From an uncultured Collinsella sp. (GTDB taxonomy: Bacteria; Actinomycetota; Coriobacteriia; Coriobacteriales; Coriobacteriaceae), in contig USFU01000003.1 of assembly GCA_900554135.1 (NCBI GenBank), forward strand, positions 1 through 35,967: a DNA stretch of 35,967 nt, written 5' to 3'. The notes beneath the pieces are model-generated. The model was given only the letters and a program-made list of their open reading frames with translations, searched no databases and was not told the origin of the DNA. Every line of letters begins with the position of its first letter. Within the stretch, counting starts at the first letter, position 1. A program made the translations under genes and the position numbers. This document shows positions 15,070 to 23,133 of this stretch, piece after piece.

Positions 15070-15789
15070 ATGCAGGGAAAGTCAAGGGTCATGGCCGCCG
15101 TCGCGGCAGGCGCGCTCACCGTGGCGCTCGGCGCGGGCGCGGCGCGCTGCGCCATCGCCCCGCAGGAAGGCGCGCAGGATAGTCCACAGGAGCAAGAGCA
15201 GCCCGCGGCTGCAGGCGCCGACGCGGCGACCGGGAAGGCCACCTCGGGCGCCGAGGCGCTCTGGAACACCGCATGGACGGGCGCCGACGACCCGACCGCC
15301 ACGCTGCGGATCGTCGAGGGCGCCATGGTGGAGAGCGCGGGCGGCACCGAGCGCGCCTGGTTCTTCTCGGCCGAGGAGCCCTCCGAGGCCGGCGGCGTGC
15401 TCAGCATGCCCATCGAGGTCAAGGGAACCGGCGACAAGGCGGGAGGGCTCTCGCTCATCCAGGTCTCGGGCAGCGGGGACGCCCGCACCCTGGCATGCGA
15501 CCTCCTGACGCAGGCCTACGTGCCCCAGAAGGCGCAAGTCGGAGCGTTCTCCGTGACCGGCACCGACGACCGCCTCTCCGAGGCGCTTGGCGCAGACGTC
15601 GCCGCCATCGAGGAGGCCGTCGCCGGGAAGGCGGCGGAGGTGTCCCCGCAGGCGACGGGAGCCACCTGGGACAAGGAGGTGTGGCTCGACTACGCCGGAA
15701 ACGTCGCGTCGACGACCTTCACGCTCGACGACCCCGCCTCGACGGTGGTCACCGTGGTCTCGCGCGGCGGCTCGCTGGAGGCGATGTAG
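15070..15789 (+). CDS. Secreted or membrane-anchored protein of the transfer operon
   Basis: The 239-residue protein starts with a signal-like helix (residues 8-30, ending GAARCAIA). Cys27 could make it a lipoprotein, although the box is not canonical. A Gln/Glu/Ala linker follows, then a domain of about 170 residues rich in Thr, Val and Gly with no family I recognise. It sits between the wall hydrolase and the VirB6-like protein with very short gaps. A role as an extracytoplasmic channel component, similar in place to VirB8/TcpC-type proteins, is possible but not supported by sequence. GGAGAAACC precedes the ATG. Confidence 0.75.
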   Translation: MQGKSRVMAAVAAGALTVALGAGAARCAIAPQEGAQDSPQEQEQPAAAGADAATGKATSGAEALWNTAWTGADDPTATLRIVEGAMVESAGGTERAWFFSAEEPSEAGGVLSMPIEVKGTGDKAGGLSLIQVSGSGDARTLACDLLTQAYVPQKAQVGAFSVTGTDDRLSEALGADVAAIEEAVAGKAAEVSPQATGATWDKEVWLDYAGNVASTTFTLDDPASTVVTVVSRGGSLEAM

Positions 15790-15791
15790 CC

Positions 15792-16793
15792 GTGCGGGCG
15801 CTTGAATCGCAACGCCGAAGGGCGTTCGCCATCTCCGCCGCGACGGCATTCGCCCTCTGCGCGCTCCTGCTCGTCCCCGCGCAGCCGGCATACGCCGACA
15901 TAGCCGGGGACGTCAACGATTGGCTGTGCGGCCTTCTGCGCGACTGCTGCAACTGGATGTTCAAGGCGCAAACGGGCGTGCTCGGGTCGATCGGCGCGAA
16001 CGGGATCCTCTCGGCCGACTTCGCGCACATGCTCACGAGCTCGAGCGACCTGACCATGCACGACGTCGCCAGGGGCGTATGGCAGGCTGCCATCCTGCCG
16101 ATCGGGTGCGGGGTGCTCGGCCTGGTCTTCACTCTGAAGCTCATCGAGATCTCCCAGCGCATGGACGGCAGCCAGAGCCTTCCCGGCGTCAAGGAGGTCG
16201 TTTTCCTCCTCGTGTTCTTCGCCGTGTTCCTGTTCCTCATACAGAACAGCTTCGACCTGATGGCGTCGATCTACGAGGTCTGCGGGCTCGCCATCGACCG
16301 AGTCGAGGCGCTCTTCGGCGCCGGAGGCGCGCTCGACCTGCCCGAGGTGTCAGTCGTCACCACCGACGACGACATCCCGTCGCTCATCGCCATGCTCGTC
16401 GTGAGCCTCATCAGCTGGGTCGTGGTGCTGGCGGCCTACGTCGTCGCCCTCGTGGTCTGCTGGGCCCGCGCGCTCCAGCTCTACATCATGGCCGCGTTCG
16501 CCCCGATCCCGCTGGCGTTCCTCGGCATGGACGCCACGCGCCAGATAGGCCTCGGCTACCTGAAGAGCTTCGGGGCGGTCTGCATCGCCGGCGTCATCAT
16601 CCTCGTGCTGCTCATATCGTTCCCGCTCGTGCTCGGCGGGCTCACCGGGGCGAACCCCGGGACGGGCACCCCGGCCGACGCGGTCGCGAACGGGCTCACC
16701 TACGCGCTGCAGTACCTGGCCATGTGCGTGCTGCTCATCCTGGCCCTCGTGAAAAGCGGCTCCTGGGCGCGCGACATCGTGAGCGGCTTCTAG
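15792..16793 (+). CDS. VirB6/TrbL-like polytopic conjugation membrane protein
   Basis: The 333-residue protein begins with a cleavable-type signal sequence (FAISAATAFALCALLLVPAQ, then PAYA). It has about five or six further hydrophobic segments, around 95-120, 140-160, 200-232, 255-275 and 310-325. The segment RALQLYIMAAFAPIPLAFLGM (about 228-248) is the typical TrbL/VirB6 signature of Gram-positive ICE channel proteins. The best start is GTG at 15792, because the signal peptide then begins properly. An upstream open frame exists only through high GC. It is 2 bases after the preceding gene, so translation is likely coupled. Confidence 0.82.
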   Translation: MRALESQRRRAFAISAATAFALCALLLVPAQPAYADIAGDVNDWLCGLLRDCCNWMFKAQTGVLGSIGANGILSADFAHMLTSSSDLTMHDVARGVWQAAILPIGCGVLGLVFTLKLIEISQRMDGSQSLPGVKEVVFLLVFFAVFLFLIQNSFDLMASIYEVCGLAIDRVEALFGAGGALDLPEVSVVTTDDDIPSLIAMLVVSLISWVVVLAAYVVALVVCWARALQLYIMAAFAPIPLAFLGMDATRQIGLGYLKSFGAVCIAGVIILVLLISFPLVLGGLTGANPGTGTPADAVANGLTYALQYLAMCVLLILALVKSGSWARDIVSGF

Positions 16794-16902
16794 CGGAAAA
16801 GCGAGGAAGGGGGCGGTCGCCATGAGATAGGGGCGCCGCGCCGGGGCACGCGTCCCGGCGGATGAAGACAAGGACCGATTGAAAACGAAAAGGAGGAAAG
16901 AC

Positions 16903-17361
16903 ATGGAAGAGAGGAAGAACGTGTACCTCTCGCTGCACAAGAGCTTCGTGCGCGAGGGCATCGAGTACACCGACCGCGCGACCGGCGAGGCCAGGACCTT
17001 CAACTCGGCGACCCTTCCCAAGGGCACCGTCGTCGACGGCGTGGACGTGGGAGGCTACGAGTTCAGCCCCATGTTCGTTAACGAGAGCCGCTTCAAGGGG
17101 GCCGACTTCCGGGACATACCGCTGCTCGCGAACCGCGAGGTGTGGCTGAGGAAGACGGTGATGGGCCCGGACGGCCAGCCCGAGCTCGACGAGGGCGGCC
17201 GCGCGGTCAAGGACACCGTGAAGGTCATGCCCGCGCAGCTCAAGGAGGCCGTTGACGCAGGGCGCTCGCGCTACCTCGCGGAGCGCGCCGAGCACGCCCG
17301 CCAGGCGAGCCGCGCTGCCGAGCACGAGGCGCCCCGCGCACAGCGAAGCGTCGAGAGATAG
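16903..17361 (+). CDS. Hypothetical ICE protein with ASRA-type tail
   Basis: The 152-residue soluble protein has no family I recognise. It begins MEERKNVYLSLHKSFVREGI. Residues 20-110 look like a beta-rich fold with many short charged loops (TFNSATLPKGTVVDGVDVGG, NREVWLRKTVMGPDGQPELD). The last 30 residues contain ARQASRAAEHEA, like the tails of the proteins at 7316 and 7907. A strong AGGAGG site lies 8 bases upstream of the ATG. A GC hairpin around 16840-16860 in the spacer may separate it from the VirB6-like gene. A structural or single-strand-binding accessory role is only a guess. Confidence 0.72.
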   Translation: MEERKNVYLSLHKSFVREGIEYTDRATGEARTFNSATLPKGTVVDGVDVGGYEFSPMFVNESRFKGADFRDIPLLANREVWLRKTVMGPDGQPELDEGGRAVKDTVKVMPAQLKEAVDAGRSRYLAERAEHARQASRAAEHEAPRAQRSVER

Positions 17362-17373
17362 GGAGGCGGAAAG

Positions 17374-20115
17374 ATGAACGCAGCGAAAGACTGCACCCTG
17401 CAGGAAAAGCTCCTCCGATGCGCCATGGCGCTCATCCTGGCGGCGGGGGCGCTGCTCGCCTCCGTGGCGGCCTCGCCCGCCTACGCCGCGCCGAGCACGG
17501 TAGACGTGTCCATCGGCGGCAAGATCCCCTACGGCGGCTTCGCCACCACGTGGATGAGCGCCGACGGGAACATCGCCTACTGCGCCGAGCCCTCGTCCCC
17601 GACGCCCGCGGCGGGCTCCTACTCGACGAGCCCCGTGCCGAGCGGCGACGTGACAGCGGCGATCTGGTACTCGTTCGGCTCTCCCGGCTTCGACGCGTCG
17701 ATGTTCCCGGGCAGCTGGTACGACGGCGGCGGCTGGGACGACGCGAAGTACGCCGCGGCGAGCCATGTGCTCATCGCCTACGCCTACTCTGGGTCCGAGT
17801 CGGCTGCCACGCACGGCACGAGCGCCGAGTTCGCCTCCTGGGCGAAATCCGAGCTGATCGGCGGGACCTTCGCCAAGATGAAGGCGGGCGCCGGCAAGGT
17901 ATCCGCCGGGTTCGAGGCGTTCTGCGTCAGGACCGGCGGCGGCTCCCAGACGCTCGTGAGCTTCAGCTGGTCCGCAGGCGGAGTCAAGGTCGCCAAAACG
18001 GACTCCGAGGCGGGCGCGGAGCCCCAGGGCGACGCCTCGCTCGACGGCGCGAGCTTCTCCGTCGTTAACGAGACCGGCCGCTACGTGCTGGTCGGCGGCA
18101 AGTACTACGCCGACGGCGAGGTATGCGCCACGATAAAGACCGCGCCCGAGGACGGGTCGCACGTCGCCGCGACCGGCGCCGACACCCTCCCCGCGGGCAA
18201 TTACCGCATCGTCGAGTCCGGCGCGCCCGAGGGCTACGACGCCAGCGACGCCTCCGTCGCGTTCGCCGTGAAGGCCGACGAGGTGCGCGACCTCACGGGC
18301 GACCCCGTGACCGACGAGGTCTTCCGCGGCGGCGTGCAGGTGACCAAGTCCGACAAGGAGCTGCAGGCGTCCGAGGCGCTCGCGGGCAGCGGCCACAGGG
18401 AGGCGCCTGGCGAGCACCCCGGCCTCGACGGGATCGAGTTCACCGTCACGAACCGCTCGGCGCACAAGGTCCTCGTTGACGGCGAATGGCGCGAGCCGGG
18501 CGAGGCCGTGGCCACGCTGACCACCGCATGGAACGACGAGGCCGGCGCCTACACCGCGCAGACCGCGGCCGACGCACTGCCGTACGGGACCTACGACGTG
18601 CGGGAGACGGCGACGAACGGGAGCTACCTGCTGACCGACGGCGAGCCCCGCACCTTCGAGGTCCGCACCGGCGGCGAGGTCGTGAGCGCCTCCGCGGACG
18701 GCGCCGCGCTCGAGTTTCGCGACCAGGTGGTGCGCAACGACCTCGAGCTCTCCAAGAAGAGCGAGTCCGACAACGCCGGCCTCATGGTCCCGTTCGCCAT
18801 CGAGAACGCGGCCACCGGCGAGACTCACGTGCTGGTCACGGACCGCAACGGCGACGCGTCGACCGCGAGCAGCTGGAACAGGCACTCGAGGGACACCAAC
18901 GCCAACGACGCCCTGCTCGGCCATGAGGGCCCGATTGCTGCCGCCGACATGGACCCGAAGGCCGGCATCTGGTTCTCGCTCGGCGAGGACGGCTCCTCGG
19001 CGCCGGTCGACGACTCGCTGGCGGCACTGCCGTACGGCGCCTACACCATGACCGAGCTGCGCTGCGAGGCCAACGAGGGCCTCGAGCTCATCACCAGGAG
19101 CTTCTGGATCGAGCGCGACTCGACGGTGGCCAAGGCCGTGTGGATGGGCCTCGACGACCAGGAGGGCCCGCGCATCTCCACCACAGCAAAGGACGGGGCG
19201 GACGGCGACAAGGACGTCTCGGCCGACGCCGAGGCCAAGGTCGTCGACACCGTCGCCTACGAGGGCCTGAAGGCCGGCGAGGAGTACGAGCTCTCGGCCA
19301 CCCTCGTCGACAAGGCGACCGGCGAGCCCGTGGCCGACGCCTCGGGCGTGCCCGTGGAGGCCAAGGCCGAGTTCGCCCCCGCGCTCTCGACCGGCAGCCA
19401 GGACGTCGAGATCGCCTTCGACGCGAGCCTGCTCGGCGGCCGCGACCTGGTCGCGTTCGAGAGCCTACGCAAGGACGAGGCCGAGGTGGCGTCGCACGCG
19501 GACCTCTCCGACGAGGGCCAGACCGTCCACGTCGCCGTCGAGGTGGGCACCCAGGCGGCCGACGCCGCCGACGGCGACCAGGTCATCGAGGCCGGCAAGG
19601 CAAAGGTCGTCGACACGGTGGCCTACAAGGGCCTCGTCCCCGGCGAGACCTACATCGCCGTGGGCACGCTCATGGACAAGGGCACCGGAGAGCCGTTCCT
19701 CGACAAGGACGGCAACGAGGTGACCGCGCGCACGCCCTTCGAGCCAGAGGCGCCCTCCGGCACCGTCGAGGTGACCTTCGAGTTCGACACCGAGGGCCTG
19801 GCCGAGGGAGACGAGCTCGTCGTCTTCGAGAAGGTCCTGGACTCCGCCGGCAACGTCGTTGCGACCCACGAGGACATCGACTCCGCCGAGCAGAGCGTCG
19901 TCGTGGACAACCCCGACACGCCCGAGGTGCCCGAGGAGCCCTACGCCAAGACCGGGGCCGACGCCCCCGACGCCACCGGCTACGCCGTGGCCGCAGGCAT
20001 CGCTCTAGCAGCTGCGGCGGGCGCGGGCGGGGCGCTCGCGTACCGCAAGCGCAAGACGGCCGGCGCAAGCAAGGACGCGGCAGCCGAAGAGCCTGCCGAA
20101 GAGCCGGAAGAGTAG
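17374..20115 (+). CDS. VaFE-repeat surface-anchored adhesin with thioester-type N-terminus
   Basis: This 913-residue cell-wall protein has a signal peptide (cleavage near residue 39, AYA/APS). An N-terminal domain with YCAEPSSPTP resembles thioester (TQXA) adhesin domains. SpaA-like beta domains follow at about 213-315, 317-445 and 450-600. Two VaFE repeats start AKVVDTVAY at about 620 and 743, with VAFE near 693 and VVFE near 816. The sorting signal is a YAKTGA box at about 857, a hydrophobic stretch and an RKRK tail. It would be attached by the sortase encoded next and probably helps mating cells adhere. The sorting motif departs from LPXTG. Confidence 0.9.
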   Translation: MNAAKDCTLQEKLLRCAMALILAAGALLASVAASPAYAAPSTVDVSIGGKIPYGGFATTWMSADGNIAYCAEPSSPTPAAGSYSTSPVPSGDVTAAIWYSFGSPGFDASMFPGSWYDGGGWDDAKYAAASHVLIAYAYSGSESAATHGTSAEFASWAKSELIGGTFAKMKAGAGKVSAGFEAFCVRTGGGSQTLVSFSWSAGGVKVAKTDSEAGAEPQGDASLDGASFSVVNETGRYVLVGGKYYADGEVCATIKTAPEDGSHVAATGADTLPAGNYRIVESGAPEGYDASDASVAFAVKADEVRDLTGDPVTDEVFRGGVQVTKSDKELQASEALAGSGHREAPGEHPGLDGIEFTVTNRSAHKVLVDGEWREPGEAVATLTTAWNDEAGAYTAQTAADALPYGTYDVRETATNGSYLLTDGEPRTFEVRTGGEVVSASADGAALEFRDQVVRNDLELSKKSESDNAGLMVPFAIENAATGETHVLVTDRNGDASTASSWNRHSRDTNANDALLGHEGPIAAADMDPKAGIWFSLGEDGSSAPVDDSLAALPYGAYTMTELRCEANEGLELITRSFWIERDSTVAKAVWMGLDDQEGPRISTTAKDGADGDKDVSADAEAKVVDTVAYEGLKAGEEYELSATLVDKATGEPVADASGVPVEAKAEFAPALSTGSQDVEIAFDASLLGGRDLVAFESLRKDEAEVASHADLSDEGQTVHVAVEVGTQAADAADGDQVIEAGKAKVVDTVAYKGLVPGETYIAVGTLMDKGTGEPFLDKDGNEVTARTPFEPEAPSGTVEVTFEFDTEGLAEGDELVVFEKVLDSAGNVVATHEDIDSAEQSVVVDNPDTPEVPEEPYAKTGADAPDATGYAVAAGIALAAAAGAGGALAYRKRKTAGASKDAAAEEPAEEPEE

Positions 20116-20187
20116 CGGCGCCGCATCGATACCGAACCGGAGGCCCTGGGCGCCCGCCCGGGGCCTCCCCTGCGAACGGGGGAGGAC

Positions 20188-20919
20188 ATGAACAAAGGGA
20201 AAGCCGCCACGGCACTCGCCATTGCCGTGGCGTTGCTGGCGCTGGCGGCGCTCGCCGTCCTGCCGCTGCCCGAGAGGAACCCGTACGGGGTGCACGAGGC
20301 GCCTGCTGCGGAAAAGGACGCGGCAATGGAGGCTCAAGAGACGGGAGGCGGCATCGACTGGGACGCCCTTCCCGCCTCCGTCGTCGCTTGGGTGCGCGTG
20401 CCGGGCACGACCGTCGACTACCCGATCGTCCAGGGCCGGCCCGAATCGCCCGACTTCTACCTCACGCACGACGCCGGCGGCGAAAGATCAGCGTGGGGCG
20501 CTCCCTACATCGACGCCGGGTGCGCGCAGGGCGCCGAGAGCCCGCTCGTCATCGTCTACGGGCACCACATGTCCGACGGCACTATGTTCGCGCCGCTCGC
20601 GCAATACTCGTCGCGCGACTTCGCCGAGGGGCACCGCACCATCCGGGTCTACACCCGCGAGAATGCGATCGAGCTCGAGGTCTTCGCGGCTGACGTGGTC
20701 GACGCGAGCTCAGAGGGCAAGCGGACCGACTTCGCCGGCGCTGCGGAGCTCGACGCCTACCTCGGGGACAAATTGTCCCAGTGCGAGGTCGTCCTGGAAG
20801 ATTCGGCGGACATCGCGCATGCCTGGGCCTTCGTGACGTGCAGCTACCAGACGAGCAACTCCCGCACCGTGGTCTACGCGAAGGAGGTGGAAACATGGGA
20901 TTCGCGCCCTTCGGAATAG
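20188..20919 (+). CDS. srtB: Class B sortase
   Basis: The 243-residue transpeptidase has an N-terminal membrane anchor (residues 6-28) and a sortase B catalytic domain. The catalytic His is in VIVYGHHMSDGTMF (126/127), Cys218 is in FVTCSYQTSNSR and Arg226 follows, as in class B enzymes. It lies 72 bases after the VaFE adhesin, whose YAKTG motif is its likely substrate. GGGGGAGG precedes the ATG, and a GC hairpin lies in the spacer. A GGGACAAATTGTCCC palindrome occurs within the gene at 20765. A small membrane-protein gene overlaps the 3' end. Confidence 0.92.
   Translation: MNKGKAATALAIAVALLALAALAVLPLPERNPYGVHEAPAAEKDAAMEAQETGGGIDWDALPASVVAWVRVPGTTVDYPIVQGRPESPDFYLTHDAGGERSAWGAPYIDAGCAQGAESPLVIVYGHHMSDGTMFAPLAQYSSRDFAEGHRTIRVYTRENAIELEVFAADVVDASSEGKRTDFAGAAELDAYLGDKLSQCEVVLEDSADIAHAWAFVTCSYQTSNSRTVVYAKEVETWDSRPSE
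20765..20779. repeat. GGGACAAATTGTCCC palindrome, copy 3
   Basis: Identical to the copies in the VirB4 and wall-hydrolase genes and again in the frame that encodes GDKLSQ. Flanking bases CG before and CA after also match copy 2. Confidence 0.7.
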
Positions 20920-20990
20920 GGCTCCTCATGGGGCTCCTCACGCTCACGGCCTACGCCTGCTGCGCAGCCGGCGACGACGACCGAGACTAG
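20895..20990 (+). CDS. Tiny membrane protein, DUF3789-like
   Basis: This 31-residue product has one hydrophobic helix rich in Gly and Leu, a CCAAGD segment and an acidic end (DDDRD). Its size and pattern recall DUF3789 micro-proteins found in Gram-positive conjugation clusters. A near-perfect ribosome site, AAGGAGGTGG, lies immediately before the ATG inside the end of the sortase gene. The two genes overlap by 25 bases. Function is unknown. Confidence 0.55.
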   Translation: MGFAPFGIGLLMGLLTLTAYACCAAGDDDRD

Positions 20991-21028
20991 GACTTGCAGA
21001 TCGAAACTACAACCGAATATGGCCCTTC

Positions 21029-21063
21029 GACCCCTTGCCGCTATATCTCGGCAAGGGGTCTTG
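21029..21063 (+). terminator. Terminator of the conjugation operon
   Basis: GACCCCTTGCCG (21029-21040) and CGGCAAGGGGTC (21049-21060) form a perfect 12-bp stem. Only TT follows, so termination may be partial. It closes the long plus-strand block. Confidence 0.65.
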
Positions 21064-21139
21064 CATGTGGTGAGATAATTTACGCACTTGATAGAAACAA
21101 GACGCTGCCGGCTGCTTCTCGATAAGCTTCCGGTTGTCC

Positions 21140-21799
21140 ATGAATAGAGGTACGCAATTGGGAAAGATTAAGCTGCAAGACGTCAAAAGGGCCATCGACA
21201 TCGGAAAAGACGTTCTGCCCTTCGTTGAGCCCGCTGTGAACAAATACGGGCCCGCTCTGATCGACTGGGGGCAGCAAAGGGGGAAGCAGGCGGCAGATAG
21301 CCTGGGAGAAGCCAGGGACTCATTCCTTTCAAAGGGTCGGGCAATCAAAGACAAGAAGGAGCAGCAAAAGTCACTCGAGGCATCCCGCAAGAAGGCCGTG
21401 GCAAGCTCGCTTCCGCCGATCTCCGCAAAAGATTTCTTCGAGAACTTCGAGAACAACGTCTCCAGCGAAGCCGACCTCAGCGATGGGTACATGGCGATCG
21501 CCGGCTGCTACGCCGTCGTCACGATGAAATCGGCACGAGAGAAAGACCCTTCCGCCTACGAGGACGTCTATGTCGGTTGCGGCAAATCCATGGGCTTCAG
21601 CATATACACACAGCTTTGCGGTTTCGGCAACATCGACGTCTACGCTGACTTCAAGTTCAAAAGACCAATGATGATTCTGCTCTTCCCGTGTGAGGAGAAA
21701 GACCTCGAGACCCGCTATGAGGCCCTCGTCAGGGATCTTCAGGCCGAGGGCTCGTACAACAAATGGGACGTCCTGGCGCGTTCCGATGAGGCGAGATAG
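21140..21799 (+). CDS. Degenerate GIY-YIG-like protein
   Basis: The 219-residue protein has a basic, helical N-terminal half (about 1-85). The C-terminal domain resembles GIY-YIG nucleases. GCYAV near residue 122 takes the place of GIY, and VYVGCGK near 143-149 takes the place of YIG. The family-like GNIDVYADFKF and LLFPCEEKDLE segments follow. The Arg normally found just after YIG is not evident (the region reads SMGFSIYTQL), so nuclease activity is doubtful. The gene lies 11 bases before its partner, now disrupted. The start is uncertain: ATG at 21140 has no ribosome site, while TTG at 21158 has AGAGG 7 bases upstream. Composition is less GC-rich than the conjugation genes. Confidence 0.65.
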   Translation: MNRGTQLGKIKLQDVKRAIDIGKDVLPFVEPAVNKYGPALIDWGQQRGKQAADSLGEARDSFLSKGRAIKDKKEQQKSLEASRKKAVASSLPPISAKDFFENFENNVSSEADLSDGYMAIAGCYAVVTMKSAREKDPSAYEDVYVGCGKSMGFSIYTQLCGFGNIDVYADFKFKRPMMILLFPCEEKDLETRYEALVRDLQAEGSYNKWDVLARSDEAR

Positions 21800-21810
21800 G
21801 CGCTAAGAGC

Positions 21811-22533
21811 ATGAGCGACAAAGAACTTGCGCCAATCAGCGTCGAGGTCGTTCCCGTCGAGGACTTGGAGAACATCAGGCTCGTCGCGAACGCCGATGCG
21901 GGCAAAGAGAACAACGTCGGCATCGGAGAGCGGGCGGACGCCATTCTCGGCCTCGCCTCGGACGTCATAGACCTCGTCGAGGAAAACAGCTCTACAAAGT
22001 CGAGGTTCCCGAAGGCTACAGCTTTAAGGACCTCGTCGCCTCGAAGAAGGATCCGGAAGCGGTAAGGGCCCTCGTCCGAGACCCGAAAGGTCGCCTGAGC
22101 GGCGACGTCTCCCTCAAAGCCGCTGGGGTCAGCCCCGCACAGATCGCCAGCGTCGGCCTTGCCGCAGCGGCGATGGTTGTCGGTCAGGCGTACATGACCG
22201 AAATCAGCGACAGCCTCCAGTGCATCGACGCCAAGCTGGAATCGATCGCCTCCATGATCGCCGGCGACCAGAGGGCGAAGGTCAAAAACGCCCTGGACAT
22301 CGCTAGGACCTACGCAGCCCTTCATGACGATTACCTCCAAAAGCCCGCCGAGGCACGACAGGCGGCAAGAAACGAGATCGAGGGCAGGTACAACGACGTC
22401 GGTCAGGTAATCGATTGGATTACCGAGCAACTCGCCGGCATCGAAGACAAGGCCAGGGACGCCGCTGAGCGCGAAAAAGACCTCGAACCGTTGCTTAAAG
22501 AGGTCCAATCCTACGAGGCTCAGTTGGGGGTGC
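21811..22533 (+). pseudogene. Broken partner of the GIY-YIG-like gene, 5' part
   Basis: The frame opened by the ATG at 21811 runs to about 21990 and then continues one frame away, from QLYKVEVPEG onward, through a hydrophobic stretch (ASVGLAAAAMVVG) and a long helical region to YEAQL. A one-base loss near GAGGAAAACAG explains the shift. At 22526-22533 the gene meets the resistance cassette, and its remaining end lies at 26209-26646. Undisrupted, it would be a protein of about 390 residues with a central hydrophobic segment and coiled coil. I do not recognise a named domain. As it stands, the gene is inactivated twice. Confidence 0.7.
22526..22533 (+). repeat. 8-bp direct repeat, left edge of resistance cassette
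   Basis: GGGGGTGC occurs here and at 26204-26211, exactly where the interrupted gene stops and resumes. It fits a target-site duplication, although the G-run makes the exact boundary uncertain. Confidence 0.5.
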
Positions 22534-22964
22534 GGCGTGGAGTATGGACCACCGGTTTCTCGGCGCGCGCCTCATTTCTCGACAGCGTACACACATTGTT
22601 CGCGTTCGGCGCCGCATCCCCTTTTTCCCAGGATCTTTGTTCCGAATTGAGATACAGACGATCAGAGGCTATCCTGCTCATCAGGATGCTTGCATACTTT
22701 GATGGTGCGAGTTGCGGACACGCAAGAGCTACGCGTTTGGTTCGTTTTCAGCGGTGTTGGAAGTATCGGCTCAATGAAAAGCCAAGTTGACATTTTCGTG
22801 GACCGAGGCTTAGAAATGGCTTTTCTCGCTTGCGCAGACATGGTGCATAAAAGCGTTTTGCTTGGGAATTCTAACGAAATAAATAACCACATAACGTAAA
22901 TGCAGCCATAGATACAAAAGGAATCGAATGGCCAGAGAGGACTGCGCTTACCGATGGTCGATTC

Positions 22965-22994
22965 TTGACAGGCAAACTCAAGCCTTGTTAATAT
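22965..22994 (+). promoter_or_regulatory. Promoter of the macrolide-resistance operon
   Basis: A consensus -35 TTGACA (22965-22970) and a -10 TAATAT (22989-22994) are separated by 18 bases. Transcription would begin near 23001, just before the leader peptide. Confidence 0.7.
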
Positions 22995-23034
22995 TACATG
23001 GTTTGCCAGACCGAATTAACAAAGGAGGGGTGTC

Positions 23035-23070
23035 GTGGTTGGTCTTTTCCGCACGTGGATGAGCGCCTAG
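23035..23070 (+). CDS. Leader peptide of the resistance operon
   Basis: An 11-codon frame starts with GTG and encodes VVGLFRTWMSA, after an excellent AAAGGAGGGG site. It is followed at once by an attenuator hairpin. Short leaders of this kind sense macrolides or related drugs through ribosome stalling in mef/msr, erm and other ABC-F systems. The peptide sequence is not a known stalling motif that I recognise, so the inducer is unknown. Confidence 0.55.
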   Translation: MVGLFRTWMSA

Positions 23071-23073
23071 AAA

Positions 23074-23103
23074 GCGGCGCTGTTGTGGCGTCGCGCTGTT
23101 TTT
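23074..23103 (+). terminator. Attenuator hairpin upstream of the Mef-like gene
   Basis: GCGGCGC (23074-23080) pairs with GCGTCGC (23088-23094), including one G-U pair, and TGTTTTT follows. Lying between the leader peptide and the pump gene, it would stop transcription unless a stalled ribosome prevents folding. Confidence 0.6.
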
Positions 23104-23133
23104 CTGCACGCCATTTCACGATTGGACATAACC

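Noticed and set aside
21990..22000. Programmed -1 frameshift in the GIY-YIG partner gene
   Set aside because: The bases GAGGAAAAC do not form a canonical slippery heptamer, and the gene is also interrupted downstream, so a mutation is simpler.
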